64,000 nt of DNA from Planctomycetota bacterium (lineage in GTDB: Bacteria; Planctomycetota; JAJSAM01; JAJVHW01), in the NCBI GenBank assembly GCA_021776825.1, contig JAJFFG010000034.1, forward strand, positions 49,325 through 113,324, read 5' to 3'. Position 1 is the stretch's first letter. Every line of letters begins with the position of its first letter. Below are positions 10,416-19,654 of the stretch, piece after piece. The position numbers were made by a program, and so were the translations under genes. The notes beneath the pieces are model-generated. The model saw only the letters and a list, made by a program, of their open reading frames with translations. It had not been told where the DNA came from and did not search any database.

Positions 10416-10793
10416 ATGCGTGCATTGCTTCTGGTCGCTCTCCTGTCGCTCCTGGCTGGCTGCGCCGGTGCCCAGGTCCGCTGGCATACGCCGCGCGACC
10501 CGGGTCCGCTCGAGAGCGACGCCGCCGTCGCACTCCACTACGCGGAGCATGCGCCGGAGTGGACGAGCGCGCTCGGACCGGCGGCGGGCCCCGCCTCAGA
10601 CGTGCCGGTCGACGCGATGCGCGTCGCCGAACTCGAGGTCGTGGACAGCCCGCTCACATCGTGGTCCTCGATCCGATCGGGAGTCGAGGACTCGGCTCGT
10701 GAGCTCGGCGCGAACACGATCGTCGTGAACGGCATGCAGGACCCGACGACGTCGCGTCGCTACCTGTTCTTCACTCTCCTGCTGCGCGAGTAG
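10416..10793 (+). CDS. Small lipoprotein of unknown function
   Basis: A 125-aa protein with a short signal peptide and lipobox LLAGC at residues 14-18, so it should be lipid-anchored. The mature part contains a segment LGANTIVVNGMQDPTTSRRYLFFTLL that resembles small DUF4156-like outer-membrane lipoproteins, where a similar 'A...GAN' motif precedes a strand; this resemblance is weak. The ATG lies just after a 17-bp tandem repeat array. Monocistronic, convergent with the TlpA-like gene. Confidence 0.75.
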   Translation: MRALLLVALLSLLAGCAGAQVRWHTPRDPGPLESDAAVALHYAEHAPEWTSALGPAAGPASDVPVDAMRVAELEVVDSPLTSWSSIRSGVEDSARELGANTIVVNGMQDPTTSRRYLFFTLLLRE

Positions 10794-10809
10794 CCCGACT
10801 CGACGCGTG

Positions 10810-11454
10810 CTACCGCGTGCCGGTGGGTTCGCAGATCCCATCGATGGGGCAGAGCTCAGCCGCGCCGATGTCACCGAACAGCGGGGTCGTTGCACCTGCG
10901 GACACGGTCTCCGGAGCGCCGATCCGATCGCGGATCTTCGACTCGAGGTCGTAGACCGACAGGCTCCCGCTCCACGAGATCATCCCCTGCGGGTCGACCA
11001 GCACGGCATGGGGCAGGTACTTGAAGTCGTAGCTCACGCTGGACGTGCCGTAGTGGTCGATGCCGACCGGGTACGGGACCTCCTGCGCATCGAGGAACTT
11101 CTCCACCTCGTTGATGTGACCGTCGAGGTGCGAGTGGCCCATCGGCATGTGCACGCTGAGGATCTCCAGCGTGTCGCAGCAGTACTCGCGCGCCAGGCGT
11201 CGCATGTCAGGCAGCGACTTGACGCATGCCGGGCAGCGGTTCGACCAGAACTCGATCAGCACGTGCTTACCACGCAGCGAGTCGAGATCGACGTCGCCGT
11301 CGGCGTTGAGCCAGACGTCCACATCGAGATCCGGAGCGGCACGACCATGGTCGAGGCCATCATTGAAGGCGCAGGCGGTGGACGCGAGCGCGAGTGCGAG
11401 GGGAGCGAGCAACGCCGAAAGGCGTGGCCAGGGCGCACGGGTGGCGGCAGGCAA
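10810..11454 (-). CDS. TlpA-like thioredoxin-fold lipoprotein
   Basis: A thiol-disulfide protein of the TlpA/ResA kind, anchored outside the inner membrane. The active site RCPACVKSLPDM gives a CPAC redox pair; the fold continues through EILSVHMPMGHS, the cis-Pro region YLPHAVLVD and SWSGSL. A lipobox-like STAC follows a hydrophobic stretch. I chose the TTG at 11454 because AGAAAGGGA lies just upstream; an in-frame ATG at 11511 would add 19 residues. A C-terminal tail holds two more cysteines (ELCPIDGIC), which is unusual. Confidence 0.8.
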   Translation of the reverse strand: MPAATRAPWPRLSALLAPLALALASTACAFNDGLDHGRAAPDLDVDVWLNADGDVDLDSLRGKHVLIEFWSNRCPACVKSLPDMRRLAREYCCDTLEILSVHMPMGHSHLDGHINEVEKFLDAQEVPYPVGIDHYGTSSVSYDFKYLPHAVLVDPQGMISWSGSLSVYDLESKIRDRIGAPETVSAGATTPLFGDIGAAELCPIDGICEPTGTR

Positions 11455-11615
11455 GAGCGGTCCCTTTCTCGAGTGGAGTCGGGCGCAGCCTGCCGGGCTC
11501 CGACCTCTCATCGGCAGATCGCACGCTCGGACTTGAGGCTGAGTGTCGATCGCCTGCCGGTTGTCGTGGGCAAGCGTGATCGCGTCGACGTCGCGACTGC
11601 CTACCATCCACTCCG

Positions 11616-12929
11616 ATGTCCGCTTCGCCGACCCGTCGACCGTGGCTCGAACGCCTCGCGCTCCACCGCCCGGAGCTGCGTGCATGGGCGATGTACGACT
11701 GGGGCAACTCAGCGTTCTTCACGACGGTCGTCACCGCGGTCTTCCCGCTGTACTTCGTCAGCATCGCTGCGCCCGAGCTGTCGTCGAGTGCGGCGACCGC
11801 GGCGTTCGGCTACATCACCACGATCGCGCTGTTCGCCCTCGCGGCGTTGGCGCCGCTGCTGGGCGCGGTGGCCGACTACTCGGGGGCGCGGAAGCGCTTC
11901 CTCGCCGCGTTCATGCTGTTGGGCGTCCTGGCCACGGCGTCGCTCTACTTCGTCGACTCCGGTGATTGGAGACTCGGGATGGTGCTGTTCGGCATCGCCA
12001 ATGTCGGCGCGTCCGGGTCACTGATCTTCTACGACGCCCTTCTGCCCCACGTGGCGGAGCGCGACGAGACGCACCGGCTGTCGACGGTGGCGTACGCCGC
12101 GGGGTACCTCGGCGGCGGAATCCTGCTCGCCGTGCAGCTCGTCGTCATCCTGAACCCCGGCATGTTCGGGCTGCCCGAGGGGACGCTGCCCACGCGGCTC
12201 GTGCTGGTCTCGGTGGCCGTCTGGTGGGTGGCGTTCTCGCTGCCAATCCTGCGTCGCGTGCCCGAGCCGCCGCGCATCTCGCGACCGGGTGACGTCGAAG
12301 GAACGCCGCCGCTCCGCGCGGGAGTCCGGCGCCTGACGGTCACGATCCGCGAGCTGCGCCGGTACCGGCACGCACTCCTGATGATGGGGGCCTACCTCGT
12401 TTACGCCGACGGCATCGGCACCGTGTTCCGCATGGCCGGCATCTTCGCTGCGGAGCAGGGCTTCGAGACCGGCACGATCATCGGTGCGTTGCTGCTGACA
12501 CAGTTCATCGGCGTGCCGTGCGCCATCGGCTTCGGCTTCCTCGCACACCGCATCGGCGCGAAGGCGTCGATCCTCGGCGCGCTCGTCGTGTACGTGCTCG
12601 TCTGCCTGCTGGGAAGTCAGCTCGAGACGGCGGGCGACCTCTATCTGCTGGCCGCCGCCGTCGCGCTCGTGCAGGGCGGGACACAGGCGCTGAGCCGGTC
12701 GCTGTTCGCGTCCATGATCCCGACCGGATCGTCGGGCGAGTTCTTCGGCGTGCTCGCGGTCTGCGAGAAGGTCGCCGGGGTCGTCGGCCCGTTGGCGTTC
12801 GCGGTGGTGACCGACTGGACCGGATCGAGCCGCTACGCCGTGATGTCCGTGGCCGTGTTCTTCGTCGTCGGCGGGCTGATGCTCTGGCGCGTCGACGTCG
12901 AGGCGGGCCGCGACGCCGTGCGCGACTAG
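11616..12929 (+). CDS. MFS transporter, UMF1/Atg22 family
   Basis: A 437-aa integral membrane protein with about 12 hydrophobic segments. The N-terminal signature AWAMYDWGNSAFFTTV is diagnostic of the Atg22-like/UMF1 branch of the major facilitator superfamily. Later segments include LSRSLFASMIPTGSSGEFFG, also typical. Substrate is not known for bacterial members; amino acid efflux is proposed from fungal Atg22. The TAG stop lies within the left end of a MITE-like element. Confidence 0.9.
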   Translation: MSASPTRRPWLERLALHRPELRAWAMYDWGNSAFFTTVVTAVFPLYFVSIAAPELSSSAATAAFGYITTIALFALAALAPLLGAVADYSGARKRFLAAFMLLGVLATASLYFVDSGDWRLGMVLFGIANVGASGSLIFYDALLPHVAERDETHRLSTVAYAAGYLGGGILLAVQLVVILNPGMFGLPEGTLPTRLVLVSVAVWWVAFSLPILRRVPEPPRISRPGDVEGTPPLRAGVRRLTVTIRELRRYRHALLMMGAYLVYADGIGTVFRMAGIFAAEQGFETGTIIGALLLTQFIGVPCAIGFGFLAHRIGAKASILGALVVYVLVCLLGSQLETAGDLYLLAAAVALVQGGTQALSRSLFASMIPTGSSGEFFGVLAVCEKVAGVVGPLAFAVVTDWTGSSRYAVMSVAVFFVVGGLMLWRVDVEAGRDAVRD

Positions 12930-13309
12930 CCGGCTGTCGGAGTTGCGGCCTCGACGGGCCCCGCGGCGTGGCGCGACAGCCGGCTAGTTGTAGGCCGGCG
13001 GGGTGGCCAGTGGCGGTGGATCGCAGTGCCGCCCGTCCTCCGGAGGCACCACGGGCGGCGCTGCTCTCGAAACAGCTGCTCACGCCTTCGTAACGGTCAG
13101 TTGCAAGCGGGTGTGCGCCGTGCGGAGCATGGACCGCTCCGCCAAGCCGCTCTTGAGTCCGCCGTGCAGCGAGCGCCGAAACGTCGCACTCATGTCGGGA
13201 TCAGTGTCCACGGCGGCCACGTTCTGGTGCCAGGCGGGGCCTCCAACTAGCAGCCTGTCGCGCCAGGGGTCTCTCGTACGGCGACGCGGCAACTCCGACA
13301 GGCGGCTAG
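12926..13309 (+). mobile_element. MITE-like element with 21-bp terminal inverted repeats
   Basis: The left end 12926-12946 and right end 13289-13309 are inverted copies matching at 20 of 21 positions, both starting CTAGCC. A third partial copy (GCGACAGCCGGCTAG) is inside at about 12973. The 384-bp unit has no coding frame with normal composition and no transposase. It fills the whole space between two convergent genes: the MFS stop codon is inside its left end, and the VWA stop begins one base after its right end. Confidence 0.65.
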
Positions 13310-14854
13310 CTACCGGCGCCGAACGACGCGCGCGAACGTCCGGTAGAAGTAGCGCAGCAGGATCACCCAGAGCGACGACCCGCGCCGTGAGCCGCCGGTC
13401 AGCAGCACGCGCAGGTCGCGCTGATCGCCGGGTGACAACAGACCGCCGTCGAGGAGGTGCTCCTCGTGCGACTCCATCGCCTGCTCCATCTTCATCTCGA
13501 GGGCGGTGCGCAGCTGCTCCAGGAACTCGCGCGAGGCCTGCTCGCTCTGCTCGCCGGCGAGCAACGCGAGGTGCGCCATCAGCAACGCTGCCTGCTTCAT
13601 CGCCTCGGGCGGCGCCGGCGACGCCTCCAGCTGCTCGAGGAGCCGTCGCGTCAACTCCTTCAATGCCTCGAGCTGCTTGTCCGTCAGGTGGAACGCGGTC
13701 GCCGGATCGAGATCGTCGATCTCGATGAAGACATGCGACAGGCGTTCGATCTCGTGGCCGAAGTCTTGGCGTAGCTCGCCGCCGATCTCCTTCTGCTCGG
13801 CTTCGACGCGGCGCATCTCGGCGCGCAGCGTGTTCAACGTCTCGGCATCGTGACTGTGCTTGATGCCGTCGCGCAGAACGTCGCGTCGATCACGCAGCTG
13901 GACGATGCGCTGACCGCGCCGCGTGTCGGTGCGCGTGTGGTGCTCCAGCGTGTCGCGCACGTACTGATCGGTCGCGAAGACCTGGGCCCGGCCGATCTTC
14001 AGGCAATGCAGGCGGATGCGATCACCGAGCGCGTTGGCGACCTTCGACTCGTCCATCCGAGCCGCGCCGTCGGTGACCACCAGGATCTCTGCGCCGGAGA
14101 GCGACGGCTGGTCCGCGATGTCGGAGCACGCCTGCAGGATCGCGCGTTCCAGGCACGTGCCGTTGCCGAGCGTCGCCTGTCGGGAGATGCTGCGGATGAG
14201 CGTGCCGTATGAACTCCGGTCGAGGGCCGTCGAGAGCGGTCCGACGCCGACGTCGAACGTGCGGAAGAAGACCTCGCCCATCTCGCTGCGATTGCGTTTC
14301 AGGAAGCGCAGCACGGCCGCCTTGGCGAGCGCGAAGCGATGCCGCAGCGCCATCGACCGCGACGTATCGAGTAGCACGTAGACCTTCTGCTTCGAGGGCG
14401 ATGGTTGGAAGTCGTCATCACCAGTGTCGATGGCCCGGATGCGGGGGGCCTTGGCCATCGGGAACACGAGCGTCCGGTTGGCGAGTCGCCGGAGGAACAC
14501 CTCCTCCGGCAGCAGCCACTGGTCCGCGTAGACGTACCGCACGTCACTCCACGAGCGGATGAACTCGGCCTCGTACTCCTCGCCGGCAGGGACCTCGATC
14601 ATCGTCGCGTCACTGTCGGTCGGTACGGCCTCGGTCGACTCGCCGGTCGGAGCAGCGAGTTGCAGGACGTTGGCGACGGCTTGGCCGGTGTCGCTCGTCG
14701 GGTCGGCCAGGATGCGACCGATCTCGTAGACCGCCGTGAAGCCGCGTGGGAGCTCGTCCTCGAGGTTATCGAGGAGCCCCAGCTCATCCATCTCGATCAG
14801 GAAGTCCTCGTACACGCCGGCCGTGAGCTCGAGCGGCGTGTCGACGGAGCTCAC
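13310..14854 (-). CDS. VWA-domain protein (partner of MoxR ATPase)
   Basis: A 514-aa protein. The von Willebrand A domain starts near residue 160 with VYVLLDTSRSMALRHRFALA, giving a MIDAS DxSxS motif, and continues to AEILVVTDGAARM. The C-terminal third is a helical, charged region (EQLEASPAPPEAM, EQSEQASREFLEQ). Start is GTG 14854, overlapping the MoxR TGA (GTGA), so the pair is coupled. MoxR-VWA pairs act like RavA-ViaA, as chaperone or remodelling systems at the membrane. The specific client is unknown. Confidence 0.88.
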   Translation of the reverse strand: MSSVDTPLELTAGVYEDFLIEMDELGLLDNLEDELPRGFTAVYEIGRILADPTSDTGQAVANVLQLAAPTGESTEAVPTDSDATMIEVPAGEEYEAEFIRSWSDVRYVYADQWLLPEEVFLRRLANRTLVFPMAKAPRIRAIDTGDDDFQPSPSKQKVYVLLDTSRSMALRHRFALAKAAVLRFLKRNRSEMGEVFFRTFDVGVGPLSTALDRSSYGTLIRSISRQATLGNGTCLERAILQACSDIADQPSLSGAEILVVTDGAARMDESKVANALGDRIRLHCLKIGRAQVFATDQYVRDTLEHHTRTDTRRGQRIVQLRDRRDVLRDGIKHSHDAETLNTLRAEMRRVEAEQKEIGGELRQDFGHEIERLSHVFIEIDDLDPATAFHLTDKQLEALKELTRRLLEQLEASPAPPEAMKQAALLMAHLALLAGEQSEQASREFLEQLRTALEMKMEQAMESHEEHLLDGGLLSPGDQRDLRVLLTGGSRRGSSLWVILLRYFYRTFARVVRRR

Positions 14855-16155
14855 ACCCAGGGTTCGTCCGTCGCGTAGAGGTGCTTGACCTCGTCGAGCA
14901 GACGCATCTTCAGGAGTCGGATCTCGTCGGTGAGCGGACTGATCGACTCGAGGTAGGCGGTGAGGAGCTTGCGGTTGTGCTCCGGTTCGGTCTCGCCGAT
15001 GCCGAGCTTCTCGCGGGCCCACGTGAGCAGCGAGCGGCGGACCGGGGTGGCCGCGAGCTCGGCAATGGGTTGCTCGAGCAACTCCGGCTTGTCGTGCACC
15101 CGGTCCAGCACGTCCTGCAACTCGAGCATCGTGTTCAGCTGCTCGAACGCGTGCGACGCCGTGTAGTGGTTGCGCAGCGTGTCGTGCGCCTTCTCGAAGA
15201 TCTCGCGCTCCTCGCGCACACCGGCCGTACAGAGCAGGATCGGCAGCTTGCGAACGTCGTCCGGCTCGACCTCGAGCCGATGGTTCATCACCGCGATCGC
15301 GCGCAGTGCGTCCAGCGACTTCGCCTGCGTGCGGGGTGAGATGTAGAACTCCGGCTTCCCGGCGTCACCGGCCTGCTCGCGCTGACGACGATGGCGACGC
15401 AGCAGCGACTCGTAGTGCCGTAGCACGAGGTTCGCGAAGAACATGATCTCGGCCGGCACCTTCACCGAGTGGTTCGGGTCGTGACCGCGCACCACGTTCG
15501 AGAGGCGCTTCAGCGTCTCGAACGGGATCGTCACCTCGGGCTGTGCGATGCCTCCGCGGTGGAGCACGAACTGCTGTGAGATCCGGTACATGAAGAACGG
15601 CTCGCGGTCCGGTTCGACGACGGCCTTGTAGAGGAAGCGGTCGAGCACCGCCTCGGTGATCTCGGTGACGCGGATGTAGTTGGCCGCACCGATCACCGTG
15701 TGGATCGGGGACGCGACGTCCTGGATGCCGCGGACCAGGCGCCGCTCGTTCAGCGTCGTGAGTAGCGCGCGCAGCGTGTAGTCGTTGGCGTCGAAGATCT
15801 CGTCGATGAAGCCCAGCTGGCTCTCGACGAGCGAGCCCTCGGTGTTGTGGATGATGCGGCCCTTCTTCAGCTCCTCGAGGTCGAGGGCGCCGAAGTAGGT
15901 GTCTGGCTGCTGCTCCTTGCTCGCCTGCATGCGGAAGATCCGCGCGCCGGTGAACATGGCGAAGATCTGGTTCGTGAGCAGCGACTTGCCGACGCCGGTG
16001 CGCGCGGCGAGCAGCACGTGCTCGCGGGTCAGCAGGGCGCAGAAGATCTTCTTGATGACCTCGGAGCGGTTGATGGCGCGCCGCTCGACGAACGAGATCG
16101 CACGCCGCAGTTCGGCGACGGCGGACTCGAGCTCGGGGGGGAGGTCGGCGGACAT
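14851..16155 (-). CDS. MoxR-family AAA+ ATPase
   Basis: A 434-aa ATPase. Walker A is ARTGVGKSLLTNQIF near residue 52, Walker B is LGFIDEIFDAND near residue 118, and sensor 1 is VIGAANYIRVTE. The length and C-terminal helical extension resemble the RavA-type group, larger than core MoxR (about 330 aa). It follows ptsN by 35 bp and overlaps the VWA gene, forming a three-gene operon. It is expected to form a hexameric ring that works on substrates brought by the VWA protein. Confidence 0.9.
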   Translation of the reverse strand: MSADLPPELESAVAELRRAISFVERRAINRSEVIKKIFCALLTREHVLLAARTGVGKSLLTNQIFAMFTGARIFRMQASKEQQPDTYFGALDLEELKKGRIIHNTEGSLVESQLGFIDEIFDANDYTLRALLTTLNERRLVRGIQDVASPIHTVIGAANYIRVTEITEAVLDRFLYKAVVEPDREPFFMYRISQQFVLHRGGIAQPEVTIPFETLKRLSNVVRGHDPNHSVKVPAEIMFFANLVLRHYESLLRRHRRQREQAGDAGKPEFYISPRTQAKSLDALRAIAVMNHRLEVEPDDVRKLPILLCTAGVREEREIFEKAHDTLRNHYTASHAFEQLNTMLELQDVLDRVHDKPELLEQPIAELAATPVRRSLLTWAREKLGIGETEPEHNRKLLTAYLESISPLTDEIRLLKMRLLDEVKHLYATDEPWV

Positions 16156-16190
16156 CGGCCGCGCACGGTACTCCTCCTACCCGCGTGGTT

Positions 16191-16661
16191 TCAAACGCGA
16201 GGCGGATCGGCCTCGGCGAGAGCGGCGAAGACCGCGTGGGCTGCGGCGGCGTCCGTGGCCTCCTCCAGCTGGCGTCGGCGAGGAGTATCGTTCAAGAGCG
16301 TGGCGAGTTCGGCGAGCAGTTGGAGATGGGCTCCGCTCTGATCCGGGTGCGCTACGCAGAGGAAGAAGAGGCGGCACGGCCGATCGTCGATCGCGCCGAA
16401 GTCGATCCCGGCGGGAGCGACTCCGAACGCGCAGATGTGCTCCCCCACGACCTCCGTACGGCCGTGAGGGATGGCGACGCCGCGCCCGATGCCCGTGGAG
16501 GCCTCGGCCTCGCGGGCGAGGACCGCGTCGCGTACGGCGCGTCGCACGGCCGGATCGTCGAACGGCAGCAGTCCGAGAAGCTCCTCGATGACGGCGGTCT
16601 TCGAGGTGGACTCGAGCGGCACTCGGACGCGCACGATCGGCAGGGCGTGGACCAGACTCAC
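16191..16661 (-). CDS. ptsN: PTS IIA domain protein, nitrogen/fructose type
   Basis: A 156-aa EIIA of the mannitol/fructose/Ntr fold. The phosphorylated histidine is in GRGVAIPHGRTEVV. The C-terminal part (LQLLAELATLLND) matches the family. No transport EIIB/C genes are nearby, so it is probably regulatory (PtsN-like), passing phosphate-dependent signals rather than importing sugar. GTG start at 16661. First gene of the operon with the MoxR and VWA genes, so it may regulate that module; that link is inference. Confidence 0.88.
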   Translation of the reverse strand: MSLVHALPIVRVRVPLESTSKTAVIEELLGLLPFDDPAVRRAVRDAVLAREAEASTGIGRGVAIPHGRTEVVGEHICAFGVAPAGIDFGAIDDRPCRLFFLCVAHPDQSGAHLQLLAELATLLNDTPRRRQLEEATDAAAAHAVFAALAEADPPRV

Positions 16662-16767
16662 GCTGCGTAGGCTACGGGGAGTGGGGGACGGCTGCGGGAC
16701 GTAGGTCGCGTGCAGTCTTGCGCGGTGTTTCGCGGGGCCGCGCTCACGAGCGAGACTGTGATTCTCG

Positions 16768-16806
16768 CCCGTGAATCAGGCCCGTGAATCAGGCCGGTGA
16801 ATCGAG
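16768..16806 (+). repeat. 13-bp tandem repeat, three copies
   Basis: Two identical units CCCGTGAATCAGG (16768-16780, 16781-16793) and one diverged unit (16794-16806). They abut the last hairpin of the proposed minus-strand RNA, on its 3' side. Confidence 0.7.
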
Positions 16807-16807
16807 C

Positions 16808-17870
16808 CAGCCCGCTAGGTCCGAAGACCCGTCGGGCTGACTACCGGTGGTTGAGCGCGCAGACTTCGCCGATGCGCCCCTTCAGGGGTTTACGGACAGT
16901 GATCCGGTACCTCGCGACGTTGCCGCCACGGGGTCGACCCTCACAGAGTTCGCCTGCCTCTCGGAGTTCCTCTTCCCCCGGCGTAGCGGCCTACTGGTTC
17001 ACCGCTCCCTCCGCGTCGTACGAGACGACCACGAGGTCTTTCGCCGGGAGACCGGCTCGGACGCAAGCGTCCGAACGTCTCCCTCAGGCTTGGGCCGCCC
17101 TCTCAGGGCACCCGCCTCACTGCCGGTCGGTAGCCGAAGCCACCAACATCCCCTCCTGGGGTTTGGCGCCCCTTCAGCGACATCGGCGACAGGGTCCGCT
17201 TCACCCGGGCTTGCCTCACCCGGCACGTTCCGTCCGCGGGGTTTCTCACCCCCTCGACGGTTTGCTCCCCTGCCACGTTGCGACCTCGATGGTCGCTGCC
17301 ACTCATGGGGTTTCAGATCCCGCTACGGTTTCGATCGGCTCGGCTGCGACACGTTGCCGCGTCGCGAGCCCGTCGTTTGCAGTGCGTCCAGGCCTCGTAC
17401 TCTGAGGAACACGAGGTCGAGCGCATCGCTCGCTCAGGGCCCATCACCGAGTCTCCCGTGGGGCAACTCACCCGAAGGCTCGCCGTCCCACCGTCTCGGG
17501 AACTCCCCTTCGGAGCTCGTCATCACCCGACCGCTGCGTCGACCGAAGTCGTCGCCATTCCCCTCGCGCGCTTTCGTCCTAGCGTGGCGGCGAACCGCCT
17601 CGCTGAGACCGGCGCCCCAGGGTTTGTCCGATCAGGTGACCAGCGGTTCGTAAACGTCCCGCGTGGCTCCCATGGGGTTTCTCTGCATCGCTGAAGCGCC
17701 TCTGGCGCCTCCTGATGCGGTGTTCTGCGATGCCGGCACACCACAGAACGGGAAAGTCTCCCGCGGCCGAAGCCGCGTTCTCGGGGCCGGAGCCGAAACT
17801 CCCTTCCCGGCGTCGCTCGGCGGTTCCCCGCTTCGCTCTGCCCTCTCCAGTTGATCAGGATTTCAAAGAG
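16808..17870 (-). ncRNA. Putative large structured non-coding RNA
   Basis: About 1.06 kb with no convincing protein frame but very dense RNA-like structure when read on the minus strand. Hairpins closed by UUCG on that strand include 17762-17777 (6-bp stem), 17540-17551 (4 bp), 17129-17144 (6 bp with one G-U) and 16818-16829 (4 bp, inside a larger stem 16809-16814/16833-16838). A nested helix pairs 17046-17052 with 17077-17083 and 17058-17063 with 17068-17073 around a CUUG loop. AAACCC(C) recurs six times (near 16888, 17161, 17241, 17310, 17622, 17677), and CUGAAGGGGCGC occurs at two of them. Exact ends are unknown. An AT-richer stretch at 17955-18010 could hold its promoter. It could match a known giant RNA class; I could not tell which. 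Confidence 0.55.
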
Positions 17871-18393
17871 CCGTCGTCGAGCAGGTCTCGGCGTTGCCTG
17901 CCTCGCTCAACCAAGGAAGAACTTACCGACTGCCCTGAACGCGCGTCAAACCCGATATTCATCAACAAACCGCCTCCACAACGCACTGTTGAGAAGATGT
18001 GGAAAAGTGCGATGTCAGCCTCGAATGCACAAGTGCGCGCCGTGGAGTGAGTTCCGACGGGCACTCCTCGTCAAAGCCCCCTGCGGGGGGCCTCGCAGCG
18101 CCCGTGGGAGGTCCGATTTGCGTCCCTCCACCGGGCCAACTTTTTGTCCGAGAAACCCCGTTTCCACGCCTGTGGAAAGACGTGCGTGGCAGCGCCGTCG
18201 GATTCTGGGCGAAGCCTTGACGCGCGACGCGGATCCCACAACAATGTGCGGCAGAGCGATATTTGTCCCCAGTATGTAGTGGCGCCGACGCGGTTCGGTG
18301 GGGCGGGGTCTCTGAGGACCGTCCTGCCGGCCGCCGTCTTCGTCTTCGAGGTGAGCCTCGCCCCCGAAGCCGGTGGCGAGCGCGGGAGAGGCC

Positions 18394-19590
18394 ATGGATC
18401 GACGACTCCGGAGAGGTGCGCCTCACGGTTGTCTTCGAGCCAGTACCGCTCGATCCAACACCGCTCGAGCCAGCACCGGTTGCGCCCACGCCGGTTGCGC
18501 CCACGCCGGTAGAGCCACCTCGCGCCCAGGCGGTTCCCTCCTGGCCAGTCCCCTCCAAGCCCGTCCCCTCCAAGCCAGGGCGGACCGCCGCCTTCTCCGT
18601 TGGGGCGCCTCCGCAGTGCTGGCGCTTGCGGCGATGCTCATGATCGGCGGCTGCGCGAGTGGCGAGGCGGTCGTCGGCGAGTCCGACGTGGTCGCGGCTC
18701 CCGTCACCAGCACCGAGCTCGCCAGATTGACGGGTCTCCACGCCGCGCCGATCGACTCGTTCGGGCAGGTGATCCTGAGGCACGCTGCATCGGCCGAGCG
18801 AATCTCACTGTTCCCCGGAACGACCATCGCGGTCATTCGCGGCCAGCGCATCACCACCGAACTGCCGATCGAGCGCGTCGGCGACGAGGCGGTGGTCAGC
18901 GCGGACGACGCGGATCGCATTCGCGCCGTCTGGGGTGCTCGAACGCCGCTCCGCGCCCGGACCGCTCCTCCGGTCCACGTTCACGTCGGGTCCGGCGACC
19001 CCAATGCTGGGCTCCCACCGCCGCTCGGGGCGCGCCCGCCGCGGACGCCCAGGCGCGCCCCCACCGTGGCGAAGCCGACCAATGCTCCGACTACCCGGGA
19101 GCTCCGAGCGTGGCGTGTGCCGCTCAAGCGGCGCTGGCGCTACATCGTGGTCCACCACAGCGCCACCGCGGCGGGCAGCGCAGCGTCGTTCGACACCGCG
19201 CACAAGAAGCGGCGTTGGGACGGCCTGGGCTACGACTTCGTGATCGGGAACGGGAGGGGCGCGGCCGACGGCCTGGTCGAGGTCGGCTTCCGATGGAAGC
19301 AGCAGCGCGACGGCGCCCACGCCGGCAACAAGCTGATGAACCAGACGGGGATTGGGATCTGCCTGGTCGGCGACTTCACGAAGTCCCAGCCGACGACCTC
19401 ACAGATGCGTTCCCTCAAGCGCCTCACGGACTTCCTCAGCGCCTACTGCGGCATCCCGCCCCAGAACCTGCGACGTCACAGCGACTTCCGCGAGACGATC
19501 TGTCCCGGGCCGCTGTTCCCGAAGGCGTTCGGATTCGACCCGATGCCCGGCGTCACTCGCGGGGCCGTGTTGCTTCCTCTCCCCCGCTGA
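18394..19590 (+). CDS. N-acetylmuramoyl-L-alanine amidase (amidase_2/PGRP fold) lipoprotein
   Basis: A cell-wall amidase that cleaves the lactyl-peptide bond of peptidoglycan. The catalytic domain fills the C-terminal half: zinc ligand region WRYIVVHHSATAAG, then GLGYDFVIGNG, DGAHAG, TGIGICLVGDF and the second zinc His in LRRHSDFRETICPG. Upstream is a hydrophobic stretch ending in a lipobox, MLMIGGCAS, so the protein is probably lipid-anchored. The start is uncertain: ATG 18394 gives about 75 residues before the membrane segment, while GTG 18616 leaves almost no charged n-region. The first 70 residues cross DNA repeats that read better as a proline-rich linker in another frame. Between 17871 and 18393 I see no other gene. 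Confidence 0.8.
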   Translation: MDRRLRRGAPHGCLRASTARSNTARASTGCAHAGCAHAGRATSRPGGSLLASPLQARPLQARADRRLLRWGASAVLALAAMLMIGGCASGEAVVGESDVVAAPVTSTELARLTGLHAAPIDSFGQVILRHAASAERISLFPGTTIAVIRGQRITTELPIERVGDEAVVSADDADRIRAVWGARTPLRARTAPPVHVHVGSGDPNAGLPPPLGARPPRTPRRAPTVAKPTNAPTTRELRAWRVPLKRRWRYIVVHHSATAAGSAASFDTAHKKRRWDGLGYDFVIGNGRGAADGLVEVGFRWKQQRDGAHAGNKLMNQTGIGICLVGDFTKSQPTTSQMRSLKRLTDFLSAYCGIPPQNLRRHSDFRETICPGPLFPKAFGFDPMPGVTRGAVLLPLPR

Positions 19591-19654
19591 CCCGCCTCGC
19601 GCGGCTGGCCGCGCGCCTGAGCGCGCCGGACGCACGATGTCTGCGTTCTCACTC

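Noticed and set aside
9956..10550. Open frames on both strands in the gap before the small lipoprotein.
   Set aside because: They run through tandem repeats and have arginine-rich shadow composition with no signal or motif.
10416..10793. The small lipoprotein as a toxin or phage lysis protein.
   Set aside because: Only the lipobox is informative; no partner gene or phage context.
16847..17653. A 268-codon open frame on the plus strand in the 17-kb region.
   Set aside because: The translation is Ser/Arg/Pro-rich and without family features, several frames on both strands are equally open, and RNA hairpins explain the composition better.
17955..18180. TGTGGAAAA/TGTGGAAAG motifs like DnaA boxes in an AT-richer stretch.
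   Set aside because: Only two poor matches and no dnaA, dnaN or GC-skew evidence; a promoter for the RNA region is a simpler reading.
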